A stretch of 64,000 bases of DNA, taken from assembly GCA_034406715.1 (NCBI GenBank), contig CP137868.1:744001-808000 (forward strand). Direction: 5' to 3'. The stretch comes from Rhodotorula mucilaginosa (Eukaryota > Basidiomycota > Microbotryomycetes > Sporidiobolales > Sporidiobolaceae). Below, piece after piece: positions 23,536-35,573 of this stretch (position 1 is the stretch's first letter; each line of letters starts with the position of its first letter). The position numbers and the translations under genes were made by a program. Under the pieces are notes generated by a model, which saw only the letters and a list, made by a program, of their open reading frames with translations, was not told where the DNA came from and did no database searches.

Positions 23536-23976
23536 AGCGGAGCCTCACCGATCCATCGAGCCGACGTTCTCTGCTTGGCTCTTTCTCCGCTCCTTAGGGT
23601 TGAGCCTGCCAGAAAAAGATCTCTTGCGACAGAGCGGCGCTTCCCGCCTTTTTCGAGTCCGTTCGTCCGTCTAATGCTGAGACGAGCGCTGCTGCTCAGC
23701 GGAAAAAAATCCCGAAAACGCTTCCTCCGGCGCGCCCGCTTCACGGCCGATTTGCCTACGAATCTCTTGGGATCCCTGTTCCCCTGCTGCATGGACACAC
23801 CTCGGCTCACACAGGGCGCTGGCGGCTTCAATTTCGAATCACGCGGACCTCGAAGCGCAGGAGGGAGCCAGGAAAAAAAGTCTCTTCTGATTCTTCAAAG
23901 TCAAAAAGTCAAATGATGGGGCTCGTGTAAGGAGGGAGCAAGTATAGGAAGGTGATGTACAAGGGGAAGACGCGCG
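23536..23976. other. Intergenic 3' region between RPL4 and KGD1
   Basis: No gene seen. The stretch contains several A-runs, as at 23700-23720 and 23870-23880. These could serve 3'-end processing of the two converging transcripts. Confidence 0.3.
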
Positions 23977-26900
23977 TTACGAAGACGTGTTAAAGTCGCC
24001 CTTCTTGTGGGCCGACTGGTCGTCAAACTCGTGGCGGACGTGCGCGTCGAGGTCGAACGCAGCCTCGAGGAACTGCTCGATCTCGAGCGCGTGCTGCTTT
24101 TTGGATCCGGTCGCGACCGAACTCGTCGGTCCGCGGCCGGCGTAGTACACGCGGCGGTTCGAGTGGTGCTTGGTCTCGCGCATCGCCGTCTCGAGGCGAG
24201 GTTGCACATAAGTCCATGCGCCGTTGTTGATCGGCTCTTCCTGCACCCAGTACGTGGTCGCGTTCGGGTACCGGTCGAGGTGCGGCGTGATCAAGTCGTA
24301 CGGGAGGGGCGAGAGCTGCTCAACACGCGAGATGGCGACGTTCTTGAGGCCGCGCTTCTCACGCTCGGCGAGGAGGGTGTAGTACACCTGACCCGAGCAC
24401 AAGATGTGGCGGACGACCTCCTCCGGCGCGGCGAAGCCTTCCGGTTCGGACTCGGCGAGGTAACGCTGGAACAAGGTGCCCGGGCCGAACTCTTCGAGCG
24501 ACGACTTTGACTGCGGATGCCGGAGCAGGTTCTTGGAGAACACCACGACCATCGGCTTGCGATAGTCGCGGTGAATCTGCCTCCTCAGCGCGTGGAAGAT
24601 GTTGGACGGGATCGTCGGGTAGACGATCTAGGGTGGCGTGAAAAATGGGTCAGCACGTTCCCTCTCTGCGACAAGACCACTCGCCGCCGCCAACATGCGC
24701 CGCCACCAAGCACACGCACCTGCATGTTGCAGTCCTGGATCTGCCGGGCCTGCTTCTCCGGCGAGGGGTAGTGGAAGGGGTGGTCGTCGCAGAGCTGGAG
24801 GAAGCGCTCGATCCGGGCCGACGAGTGCTCCGGACCCTGGCCGTCGTAGCCGTGCGGGAGCGACATGACGAGACCCGAACGCTGCAGCCACTTGCGCTCG
24901 CCGGCGGCGATGAACTGGTCAATCATGATCTGGGCGCCGTTGGCAAAGTCGCCGACTAAAGGGAGGAAACGATCAGCCTTTCTGCATCCGCACAAGCGTA
25001 GAGTAGAGCGAACGCACACTGCGCCTCCCAGATGACGAGGAGGGACGGGTCAACGAGCGAGTAACCGAGTTCGAAACCGAGGACGCCGTACTCGGACAGC
25101 GACGAGTTGCAGATCGTGACGGGAGCCTGACCCTCGCCGAGGTGACGCAGCGGCGTGTAGGTCTCGTCCGTCTTTTGGTCGTGAATGACGGCGTGACGCT
25201 GCGAGAACGTGCCGCGCTCGACGTCCTGGCCCGAGACGCGGACGTGGACTTTTTCGAGCGCGAGGGTGCCGAACGCGAGCGCCTCGGCGGTCGAGTAGTC
25301 AATGTTCTTGCCCTCGATGACCGAAGTCGCGCGCGTCTTGAGGATGCGCTGCAGGTTGCGGTGGACGTTGAATCCCTCCGGGGTCGAACCGATCACCTTG
25401 CCGACGTGCTTGAGCGTGTCAAAGTCGACGCCGGTCTCGCGCGCCTCGAGGACGTTCTCCTTGAGCTCGCGCGGCGAAGGGAAGCCGTCCCACGAGGACG
25501 AGAGCCACTCTTTCGAGGTCGGCTTGTACTCTTTCGACTTTTCGAACGACTCCTCGAGCAAGTTCCAGACCCACGCCTTGTGCTTCTCCGTCTCCTCGTC
25601 GGTGAACGACTTTTCCTTGACGAGTTGCTCGGTGTAGACCTGCAACGTCGTCGGCTTCTTGTTGATAATGTCGTACATCTTGGGCTGGGTAAACATGGGC
25701 TGGTCGCCCTCGTTGTGGCCGTGGCGACGGTAGCAGATCAAGTCGATGACGACGTCCTTGCGGAACTTTGCGCGCCAGTCGGCCGCGAGCTGGCACACGA
25801 ACGTGACGGCCTCGGCGTCGTCGCCGTTGACGTGGAAGATCGGGGCGTCGATCGCCTTGGCAATGTCGGACGGGTACGGGGTCGAACGGCCCTGCGACGG
25901 GTTGGTCGTGAACCCGATCTGGTTGTTGACAATGATGTGGACCGTGCCGCCGGTGCCGTAGTTGGGCAAGTCGGCAAAGCCCATCGTCTCGTAGACGACG
26001 CCCTGGCCGGCAAAGGCGGCGTCGCCGTGGAGGAGGAGGGCCATGGCCGAAGCCGGGTCGGCGTCGCCCTCAAAGTGCTGCAGCGCCTTGGTCTTTCCGA
26101 GCACGACGGGGTCCTCGGCTTCGAGGTGAGACGGGTTGGCGACGAGCGAGAGCGCGACGCGCTTCCCGTTCGGGGTCGGGCGGACATAGTTGGCGCCGAG
26201 GTGGTACTTGACGTCGGCGGCGGCTTCCTCGTTCGGGTCCTGCGACGGCGCAAACTCGGACAGGATCGCCTCGGTCGGTTTCCGGACGACGTTGGCGAGG
26301 ACGTTGAGGCGGCCTCGGTGCGGCATGCCCATCACGATCGACTTGACGCCGTGGTCGACCGAGCGGTCGATCAGCGCCTTCATACCCGGGATGAGCGACT
26401 CGGCGCCCTCGAGGCCGAACCGCTTCTCGTTCGGGTACTTGGACGCGATGAAGCGCTCGAACGAGTCGGACCAGACGAGGCGGTCGAGGATCGCGCGCTT
26501 CTCCTCGCCGCTGTACTTCCACGGTTCGGGAATCTCGACGCGCTCGCGGATCCAGTCGCACTCGTCACGGTTCGGGATGTGGATGTACTGGACACCAATG
26601 TGTCCACCTGCAAGCCGGACCGATAGTCAGTTTGGCAGGTTCACGCGGACACACAAGAAGAAGCAGGAGCGGACTGTAGATCTTTTTGCAGGTGTCGACA
26701 ATCTGGCGGAGCGTCATCTTGTTGGTGCCGCTGCTCTTGAAGCGGGGCAAGATTCCGGGCCCGAGTTCAAACTCCTTGTCGAGGTCCTTTTCGGACCAGC
26801 CGTAGTGCGCGATCGTGAGTTCGGACGGGGTCGAGGTGTCGAGGTCGTGGGCGTTGAGGCCGAGCGGGTCGAGGTTGGCGATCTGGTGGCCGCGGACCTG

Positions 26901-27390
26901 GAACGCGCGGACGAGCAGCTGGACCTTCATGTGGTCCTCGATCTCTCCGCCGGCTCCGATGGCGACGGGGGCGGCGCCCTCGATGCTGTCGCCGAGCGAG
27001 GGCACGAGGCCGGGCGGGGCCTGATATGCCTGCTGCGACGGGAGCCCCCCCTTGAGCCCTTCAAAGTAGGCGCGCCACGAGGCATGCACCGAGTTCTTGT
27101 CCTGTGTGTGCGAGAGTTGGATCAGCCGCGGTCAGGGAGAGAGGATGCCGAAGTGCGACAAGACTGACCTCTTGCCACGCCTCGAACTGAGCCTGGGCGT
27201 AGCTGGCGTTGGTGCCGTTCATGAACGTGTCGGGCGACTGGCTCGCCCTGAGCGCGCGCGCGGTCGAGAAGCTGCTGCGGGCGACATGGCGAGCAGCGGC
27301 GAGCGCGGGGACGGCGGTGGGCGCGAGTCTGTGTGCTGCTGCCGCGCGATGGGGGTGCGCGGCCCGGAGTGACCTGACAGAGGCCAGCAT
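23977..27390 (-). CDS. KGD1: 2-oxoglutarate dehydrogenase E1 component
   Basis: Thiamine-diphosphate-dependent E1 subunit of the mitochondrial 2-oxoglutarate dehydrogenase complex in the TCA cycle. The start at 27390 ([20 protein letters not shown]) is a clear mitochondrial presequence rich in Arg and Ala. Blocks in order are [79 protein letters not shown], the ThDP/Mg site [92 protein letters not shown] and [11 protein letters not shown]. About 1,010 residues and six or so exons, with long uninterrupted ones as expected for this strongly expressed gene. Its E3 partner LPD1 lies about 23 kb to the right. Confidence 0.97.
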
Positions 27391-27800
27391 GCTGTCTCTC
27401 GTCTCGGTAGGCACGTGCTGCAAGGCTCGCGGTGATGGAGGAGCGAGAAGAGCGAGCAGCCACTCGTCGTGAGTGCCGCGCTTCTCGCCTCGACTCGTGC
27501 CGTCAAGCCGACATGTTCCGAGTTCTTTTGCCATCCTCTCGTTCCGCGCACTTCAGACGCTGTGCTCTTGCGCCCTTGCATCCCATGACGAGCGAATCTT
27601 ACATTCCTGCACTCGGTCCCCTGCTCCAGACTCGCCTCCCTCCGATCGGACGCACCTGCGTCACATGGGCTCTGTCGAATGCCGGAATGATCGCATACCG
27701 CTTCTCGCTCTTCCCAATCCGAGTGAAGAAAATGCCATGTATGAAGATTGTACATCGGAGTATAGACGGCAACAGATATACGGCTCTGGGTGGCTTCAGG
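27391..27800. other. Intergenic region, KGD1 promoter and 3' end of the zinc-cluster gene
   Basis: About 410 bases. Immediately left of the KGD1 start lies its promoter, without an obvious TATA box. No coding sequence is convincing. Confidence 0.35.
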
Positions 27801-30800
27801 TCAATTCCCGCCTCCTGCGGTCGCCGCTGTCGACTCTGACCCTCCTCCTCCTCCTCCTCCATCGACCGCGACCGCGACCGCGACCACGACCTCGACCGAG
27901 CCCTCGCCAGCAACGGCTTCGGCGTCCATCGCTCCCACGCTGACGGCGGCAGACGTCTGCGGTGATTCTCCCGATGCCACGCGGCGCTCCTCCTCCTCCG
28001 CCGCCGCCGCCGCTCCGGCAGCAGCTGACCCATCAACGCGCGGCTCCTCCCCGCCGCCACCGCCTCTTTCTTCTTCTTGCTCTTGCTCTTGCTCTTGCGC
28101 TTCTTCCGGTTCCGCCGGCTCTGGTTCCTCAACCACCGTCAAGTCGGCCGCGGTCCGCTCGGTTTGGTTCGCCGCCCGCGGCTGGAACCGTTCCCACTCA
28201 TCCAGCACACCTTCTCCTCCTCCGCCGCCGCCTCCTCCGCCGTTCGAAGACACCATCGTCATCAGAGAGTGGTCTGCAGCAGCAGCAGCAGCATTACCAC
28301 CCGCCGGACGAGGTTCGAACCGCTCGTCATCTTCATCATCATCATCGTCCTGGTCTCGGTCGGGCGAGTCGACGACCACGTCTTGCCAGAGTCGGTTCTT
28401 GGACGACGGCCCGAACAAAGGTGTGGCGCCTCCCGTGGCGAACGTACTCCGGAGAGGGGTCGGGACCACAACGGCGCTGGGCAACCCGCGCCAAAAGAGG
28501 GCGGAAATCGCTCCGCCGCCGCTGGCGCTGGCACCGGTGCCAGATCCCGAAAGCGGGTTGGCCTCGCGGAAAGTTTGAGCAAACGCGCCGGCGGCGTCGA
28601 TACTGAGGTGAGGACGTTGCTGCTGCTGCTGCTGCTGCTGCTGCATGGAAGAGGAGGAGGACGAGCAAGCAGAGGGCGGAACGGGTAACGAGAGTGGGTC
28701 GAGGAACGGAGGAGGACTGAGTAGCCAACTTGAGCGGCGGCGAGGGGGAAGAGGCAGTTGAGGCGGCAAAGTGCGAGTCGTCTCGATCGGAGCGAGCAAC
28801 ATCGGATCGTCATCTCCGGCGTTGTTGTTGTGCGTTCTCCCGTATCCTTCTCCTTGCGATTGAAATAGTCCCCTCGAACCGTTCTTCTTCAAGACCGACT
28901 GCTCGTCCTGGACCTGCGTCGCCAACGCCTCGTTCGCTGCGCGATCGAACCGCGCGCGGTGCCGAGCCTCGCGTTCCGAGAGCCATTCCGGATCCTGTCG
29001 ACGACGCCCGAACCCCGGCCCCGGCGCCGCCGCATTCGAATCCGTCTGGGAAGAAGAAGAAGAACCCAAAGTCGGATAGAAAAAAGTCGCGGTCGAGGTT
29101 GACCTGGTCGTTTCGGCGGCGCTGGCGGCGGAAGAAGGGACCGGCGGGGGGAGGTAGTACAGCGGCGGCGGCGGCGGAGGAGGAGGAAGTTGCAACATGG
29201 CACTCTCCATGACGGGCTCGAAAGCCGACGAGTCGAAAGTCTGATCCGTGCCGTCGTATGGGTCCGGGTCCGGCGAGCCTCCTCCCGCCGCGTACAGGTC
29301 GAGGCCCATCTGAGCTGCCAAAGACCGATACGCTTCGATTTGGGTTGCGCTGATGACGGCGGCGTTGCTGCTGCTGCTGCTGCTGCCATCGTTCGGAGCG
29401 GCCAACTGCGTCGTCGGCACTCCGCCATGAAGAGCCGACGTGGTCGCTGATCTCGGGAGAGGCGGGCGCTTTGCCGGAACAGCAGACTTGGTGGTGAATT
29501 GACTGAAGGGGCGAGGTTGCCGCGCTGCCTGAGCTGCTGCGAGCGCCGCCGCCGCCGAGATCTCGAGCCCGACTCCGATTCCGCTTCCGCTTCCCTGACG
29601 AGTGGGATGACCGTTGTCGTTGACGAAAAAGGGCGAATCGGTCCCGCTCTTGACCGGGTCAGCGGCGAGGGACAAGAGCGCCTGCGCGTCTTCGAGGATC
29701 GATTCTTGGTTCGCCGAGTGGCGGTTGCAATAGTCGTTGTAGGCTTGGAAATCGACCACGATGTCGTCTCGAGGCTGCTGCTGCTCTCCCCCTCCTCCTC
29801 CTCCTCCTCCTCCTCGCTGAGACTTGTCCGCTTGCTGCTTCCCCCTCTTTGATGACTTGGGAAGGGGAGGGAGCTGGACGGGCAGTGGGATCGGAACGTC
29901 GGCTAGGGTTGGGACGGGACGAGGTGCACGACCGAGCTGAGTGGCGAGGAGAGCTTCGCGGGTGGCACAGCGCGCGCTGAGGATCTTGACGAGGCGATGC
30001 AACCGATGGGCTTCGATCTCGAGGGCGCTCGAGGGTTTCGGGGTCCTGCAGAGGAAGAGAGGAGGTCTTGGGTCAGGCGAGGGATCAGGGAGGGAGGAAA
30101 GGAGGGTGGACTTGCTCGAGGGTGGGCGGTCCATCGGCCCAGATGCAGTCCTCTCCGCGGGCGATACAAGAGAGGCATCTGGTGTGACGAGAGCACTTGG
30201 CTGCGTGGGGAGGGGGGGGGGGCGGTGAGTTCGCCTCGCTTTCCTCTCGAGGTTCAAGTCCAGGTCCAGGTCGTCACAAGGGTGCTGCACGCACTTTTTC
30301 GAGCCCGACAGTTTTCACCTGAACCAAACACGCAACCGGTCAGCGCAAAAAAGGCCGACAAACGTTCGTGGGAAAAGACAACCAAGTGGGACGGACGTAC
30401 AAGCGAGCTTGGTGTGCCTGCCGAGCGTGTTGGCTGCTGCGAATGCTCCGATCGGCAGCAACGCGTCCGTGCCGTCTCCGTTCGTCGGACTCGCACTCTT
30501 CGGACGCGGCGTCCGAACCGGCCTTTTCCTCGGTTTCTTGGGCTTGTCTGGGTCCCCTCTCTTGCCTTCGTTCGGTCGGGGAGGATGTCGGGATGCGAGC
30601 AATATCAGCATGTGGTCGCGCAAACTCTTGAGTGACGTGCGCGAACTCGAGGGCGCTAGGTACGTACCTTCTGCAGCTGTTCTCTTGAGTTTTTTCGGTG
30701 GCGGTGGTGGACTGTTTGCGTTCGCGGTGATGCTGGGTGGAGGGTCGACGTAGGGAGAGATTGCAAGGAGTGAGGGATCGATCTGGAACACTTGAGGCGG

Positions 30801-30835
30801 GACATAACCGAGGTGGGCCATCATGGCGATGCTCA
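27801..30835 (-). CDS. Large low-complexity Zn(II)2Cys6 transcription factor
   Basis: ATG 30835 opens MSIAMMAHLGYVPPQVFQID. After an intron, SLRDHMLILLASRHPPRP and a basic stretch KPKKPRKRPVRTPRPKS precede the cluster. The cluster is assembled from three exons: LAC with the first Cys codon split, ENCRARK, then a GTGCGT..GCAG intron, then KCSRHTRCLSCIARGEDCIW. The spacing is C-x2-C-x6-C-x5-C-x2-C-x6-C. The next intron (30047-30115) has a GCAAGT donor. With it the frame joins exactly to the long exon starting TPKPSSALEIEAHRLHRLVK, a coiled-coil linker. The remaining 700 residues are Ser/Pro/Gln/Gly-rich with poly-Gln, poly-Pro and an acidic Glu-rich tail ending ATAGGGN. Function as a DNA-binding regulator is supported; its targets are unknown. 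Confidence 0.88.
28618..28643 (-). repeat. CAG trinucleotide repeat encoding poly-Gln
   Basis: About nine tandem CTG triplets on the + strand, read as CAG (Gln) in the zinc-cluster gene. Nearby GGC/GCC and TCC runs encode poly-Gly and poly-Ser. Length changes would stay in frame. Confidence 0.85.
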
Positions 30836-31548
30836 TCTCGAGCGTGTGTGCGCGACGCCGCCCGATGTCACGAGTACGAGGGGGGGTGGTCCGAGTGAGA
30901 ACTTTGACCGAGTCAGACGAGTCGCCTCTTCGTCGAGTGAGAGAGTGGGTGCCTCTTCGTGACAAGGACCAAGCGAGCCTCCAGCCAGAGCGGACGGGGT
31001 TCGTTGTCGTCGTCCGTCCTGAAAGGCCGCCGAGAGAGAGAGAGAGAGAGAGCGTGACTTGGGCTGGCCGTGAGAAGCGACGGCGTGGCGTAGTCTCGAG
31101 TTTGTCTAGAGCAAAGACAAAGTCTTCACAAAGTGGCCCGGCAAGTCCAAGGCATGTCCGCGCTGTCGTCCGGGGGGGGGGACGGACCCAAGAAGGGGTC
31201 CCTGCGCGCGCAGTCGGTAGGCTCGAGCGTCTGATTCCCCGCAAAGTACACCGGACAGCCGAAATTCGCCTGTTCTTTTCCAAGCGTGTCCCACGCGTGC
31301 GTACATGGCTGCGTGATAGCAAATAGCGCCGGTATGATGCCAGAGCGCAGCGGGAAGGAGTCCAAGCAAGCTGGCGTCGGTCGGTCTCGGAGTTGCCGCC
31401 AAGCACTAAAGCCCAATTCGGTGAATTCAGCACTTGTACCCAGCCATTTCCTCCAGCCGGGAGAAGAAGGAGAGAAGTTGGGTCGAAGGTCGAAAGAGGT
31501 CGTCGCGGATTTGTTGCTCCACCTCGAACTCTCGACCTCGCACCCAAG
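30836..31548. other. Divergent intergenic region with (GA)n tract
   Basis: About 710 bases between the start of the zinc-cluster gene and that of NDUFS4, pointing apart. A GA dinucleotide run lies at 31032-31052, and a G-run (about 10 G) near 31175. These fit 5' leaders and promoters. The long minus-strand open frame that crosses here from the zinc-cluster exon has no start or family blocks of its own. Confidence 0.4.
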
Positions 31549-32508
31549 ATGCAGTCCTTCCGCCAGTCCTGCCTGCGCCCTGCTGTCCGCGCCTTCTCTT
31601 CGAGTGCGCGCGCCTCGACCATCGTCCCCATGCGCGCCGTCGAGAGCGAAGGCACCAGCCGCGTTCCGGCCGAAGCACCCGAAGGAGGCGCCATCACCCC
31701 CGCAGGAGTCGTGAGCGGTGCTCCCGGTGCGTGGTTCATTCGTATGCTGTCAGCTCTAGGCGACCGCTGACTCTCTCCCTCGTTCGTGGGCGAGCAGAGG
31801 AGATGCACCGCCGACCGGTTCGGATCTATCGCCCTGCTCCTCCGGCGACGTCGTCCGCCAAGGGGCCCTCGCACAACTGGCGTATCGACTGGGACATCCT
31901 CCAGGGCGCCGGGCGATGGGAGAACCCCCTCATGGGCTGGGCGAGCTCGTGAGTCTCCTCTCCTGCCTCGAATTGATGAGCGTGTACGAGGCTGTGCGTG
32001 CGTGCGTGTATCTCCCTAGGCTATCGAGACTCAATCCCTGTCCTGCCCGAACAGCGCCGACTATGTCCAGGGAACTTCGCTCACTTTCACCACCGCCGAG
32101 GAGGCGATTCACTTCTGGTGCGTCGAGTCCTCTCGCCGATTGTGGTGCTTCCTGTCCAAGCAGCAGGAAGCTCATATGCTCAATGCGATCGGTGTCTTGG
32201 CACACAGCGAGAAGCAAGGATACCCGTACATCCTCCAGCAGCCGAACGTGCAAAAGTTTGTCCCGAAAACTTACGCCAAGTACGTCGTTTATCTCTCTGG
32301 CTCACCTCTTCCTTCTGCGTCCCTGTACCCGGACGACAAGTCCTCGATCGGGAGACCGCTGCTGACATCTCACACGCTTCGCAGCAACTACACCTACACG
32401 CCTCGCAAGTTGCGGATCCACCACAGTACGTTGCGCGCTCGTTTTTCTCCGGAACCTCTTGCGCACGGGCTCCAGTGGCTGACCTCAGTCCACCGTGCAG
32501 CCAAGTAG
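31549..32508 (+). CDS. NDUFS4: NADH:ubiquinone oxidoreductase subunit NDUFS4 (18/21 kDa)
   Basis: Accessory subunit of mitochondrial complex I. The start MQSFRQSCLRPAVRAFSSSA is a mitochondrial presequence. The mature part shows the family blocks RPVRIYRPAPPATSSAKG, WRIDWDILQGAGRWENPLMG, SADYVQGTSLTFTTAEEA, IHFCEKQGYPYILQQPN and TYANNYTYTPRKLRIHH, ending TK. Five introns are needed. Several split codons, including the Cys codon of IHFC and the Thr codon before the final Lys, and every junction restores the frame. The family's normal C-terminal PRKLRxHHTK is therefore complete, with the last two residues on a separate tiny exon (CCAAGTAG). Presence implies a proton-pumping complex I, as expected in Rhodotorula-like yeasts. 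Confidence 0.95.
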
Positions 32509-33062
32509 AATGCCCTGGTCTTTTGTGCTGTTGGACTCGTGCGAAGACAGTTTGTAGTCCAGCTGGTGGCGGGAAACTATCCGAGGAATCAGCTGTTTCA
32601 ATTCTGGGTCGACCCCCTCGGAGTTTCTCTTCTCCTTCCTCCTTGACCTCTACGGTTTCATAGGCTTCTCCGTCTGCGTCACACTTCAGGCGGCAGTCCA
32701 TTCTCGCTTACTGAAGCCGCGGAGACCGCGGCTCGGGTCAGCTGCACCGCCTCCTTCGCCCGCCTTGCTCCTTTCTTTTTCGCATTGTTCCTCGAGGCGA
32801 CAAGTCGAGAGTTCTTCAGCTCGCTGCGCTTCGTACAGCTAGGCTGGCCTGTGTACGAGACCGCGACTCACTTCCAGCTCCGAGCAGAGTGCCAAGGGTC
32901 TACCTGTACGCTTGGCGCGGCCGAGACGAGGCGAACCCGACGCAGACAAACGTCGACCTGGGCGGGACTCGATGCCTTTGAGCGACGACAGACGACCCGC
33001 AGGACAACTTGACGCACGACTAGGGCCGCCGAGATCGTGAGCGGGCGCAAAAATAGGCTGGG
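32509..33062. other. Intergenic region, no gene seen
   Basis: About 550 bases between NDUFS4 and the GT90 gene on the same strand. It should hold the NDUFS4 3' UTR and the GT90 promoter. A minus-strand frame at 32839-33180 is Arg/Ser-rich and unsupported. Confidence 0.35.
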
Positions 33063-35340
33063 ATGGGCGATGCGCAACGGCTGTTGACTGTCGCGGCGGC
33101 GGGAAGAAGAAAGGACGACGTCGAGAAGAACGCGAGCGGCGACGACATCGACTCGGAGCAGCCAGGTCATGCACTCGCAAGTGTAGCGAGATTGGGTCGA
33201 CCGTTGGCTCAAGTCCGCGCGTTTAGCTGGCCACGCCGGGTCGCTCTCGTCGTTTGCGTCGTCTTGCTCTGCCAAGCGCTCTCTCGCCTCCCTGCCCTCT
33301 TGTCGTCACCTTCCCTAGTCGGAAACCCGCACCCAATCCCGCATCTGATCGAAAAGGCCGAAACCGAGCACGCACGCCGCAGCGCCGCCGAACCGACCAC
33401 GCTCGAACAGGCGTACGCGCTCTACCGCGCACGGCACGGTCGACCCCCTCCGAAGGGGTACGATGCCTGGTTCTTTTACGCGAGGAGGCACCACGCGTGT
33501 CGGATCGGCGGGTTCGACGAACTGTACGGGAGCCTCAAAATCTGGTGGGGAGTCGACCCGCGTGAGATCCGCGAGCGGACAGAGCGCCTCGGAGCAGACC
33601 CGAAGAAGAGCCATGCGCTCGGGAGAGTGCGTGTGCGGGAGGGGCAAGTGGTGACCTGGGAGGAAATGGGGCAGCAAGGGATTGGCCGCGGCGCAGAGGA
33701 GATGGACGACGCCGAACCGAGAACGGCACTCGAGGAGATGCTCGGCCGACTCGTCAGCGACGGCGTACGCTTGCCGGATGGTGAGTCCCTGCGCGCGCAA
33801 AGCCTGTTTTTGTGATCTGATCATCCCCGCTGACTCGTGTGTTGATGGGCTCGCAGTGGACTTTTTCGTCAATCAGCTCGACGAGCCGCGCATTCTGCTC
33901 GATTACGACGAGAGGGTGGATCTCGAATCGCAAGCTCGGCGAAGAAAACGTCAGTGCAGCTTCTCCCTCTCTCGATCTACCTTCCGGAAGCTTGCGGGGC
34001 CTGCGGCACCAGATCATGATACAGGCGCGACCGACTAGCTGCTGACGGGGGCACGTGTTTATTCTGATAAAACAGCCAGGCGCCAACAAGTCGAGGACCT
34101 CGATTTACACGACATCAACTGGAAGAATGCGCCCACCGCATACGAAGTGCTCCGGAAGGCTTGCGCACCGTCGTCGGGTGCTCGGCGAGCCGTCCTCTCT
34201 CCGCATCCCGGAACCCACCCCGTCACGAGTCTCCGCTACGCGTCCGCGTTCACAACCCCTGAGCACCTCGGAGCGTTCATCACGGATCACGATCTCGAAC
34301 GACGGTCTTGGTGCGACCAGCCCGACTTGCGCGATCTGCATCAGACTTTGATCCGCCCGCTCAGTTTGAGCTGGACGCATCAGCTCTTTCCCGTCTTTTC
34401 GAACAGCAAGATTGACGGCTTCAACGATATCCTGATCCCGACTTGGTATCACTGGTACCGCAAGATGCCCTACCGGAGTCAGCAAGACGTAGAATGGAAG
34501 GGCAAAGCGAATCAGGTTCGTCTTGTCTCACTCGCGCAGAGGCTTTCGGACACTCATCCTGTTCCATCTGCACTCGCACAGATGTTCTGGCGCGGCACCA
34601 ATACGGGCGGACGTTCCGAAGGCTTGAGCTGGATGGGCTGGCTCCGCTCTCGCTTGGTGAGCAAAGTGAACCGGCTGATCGAGTGGCGGCATTACGATCG
34701 GGTCCTCCTCGCCGGGAACGACAACAAGACGCTGGCCGTCACGTTGCCCTCGTCGGCGATCAACGCTGCCCTCGCCGACGTCGCGTTTGCTGCTCCGGAC
34801 CACCACGGCGACGAGGCGTCGCTCGAAACCCAAGTGACGGAACCTTCGTTCCGGTTCACCCGCGTCGGCGAAGTCCCGTTCGCCAACAACTACCTCTACA
34901 AACTCGTGCTCGACATGGACGGCACGGCCTACTCGGGTCGGTTCCCGGCCATCATGGAGTCACGATCGGCCGTGATCAAATCTCGGCTGTACATCGAAGC
35001 GCTCGACGACGCCTTGATCCCGTGGTACCACTACGTGCCGCTCTCGCTCCGCCTCACCGAGTTGTACCACCTCCTCGCGTACTTTTTCGGACTCGCTCCG
35101 GTCCCTCGACTCGCCCAGGAGCAAGGCTTCCCGGCCCCGTCGCACCGGGACCTCGACTCGATCCGCCACGGTCGCGCGCACGAGGAGGACTTGTTCCGCA
35201 TCGCCGTGCACGGTCGCGAGTGGGCGCAGCGGTGCGCGAGGCAGGACGACGCGTTGATCTATGTGTATCTGCTCGCGCTCGAGTGGGCGAGGTTGTGCGC
35301 CGACGACCGCGAGACGGATCGCTGGTCGCTCCTCCTCTGA
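33063..35340 (+). CDS. CAP10-like glycosyltransferase family 90 protein
   Basis: Type II membrane glycosyltransferase of the CAP10 / GT90 family. In Cryptococcus such proteins add xylose to capsule or glycans; the substrate here is unknown. A short cytosolic N-terminus (MGDAQRLLTVAAAGRRKDDV) leads to one membrane anchor (VALVVCVVLLCQAL, about residues 60-73). The lumenal stem carries AYALYRARHGRPPPKGYDAW. Catalytic-domain blocks are WCDQPDLRDLHQ, FSNSKIDGFNDILIPTWYHW, MFWRGTNTGG, VPFANNYLYKLVLDMDGTAY with GRFPAIMESRSAVIKS, and ALDDALIPWYHYVPLSL. It ends TDRWSLLL at 35340. Three introns are inferred, near 33781-33856, 33950-34077 and 34516-34580. Length of about 670 residues is normal. The expected location is the Golgi. 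Confidence 0.92.
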
Positions 35341-35573
35341 GCAGCGGCTGATTGCGCCATGTACTTTTACGCATTCTCGCACGTATATAGACTTGCAAAG
35401 ACACTCGTTAACGCAGCTCGGAACTCGTCGGCGCCAGATTCCGCCTCCCCTCGAGCACTTCGGCCGGCCGTCGCGGTTCGCCTTGCCCCACATCGAAACC
35501 GACTCGTCGTCCTCTCTCTGCCAGAGCTTTCCCTCCCGATCCTCTTTTCGCAGAGCAAGGGAGTGCTACCAGC

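Noticed and set aside
25142-26626. 494-residue + strand open frame
   Set aside because: It is the antisense shadow of the KGD1 exons; its translation is Val/Leu/Arg/Asp-rich with no family blocks, caused by the strong codon bias of the real gene.
27841-28260. Dense triplet repeats suggesting a satellite
   Set aside because: They encode low-complexity Gly, Glu and Ser runs of the zinc-cluster protein in frame, so they are coding microsatellites rather than a separate repeat.
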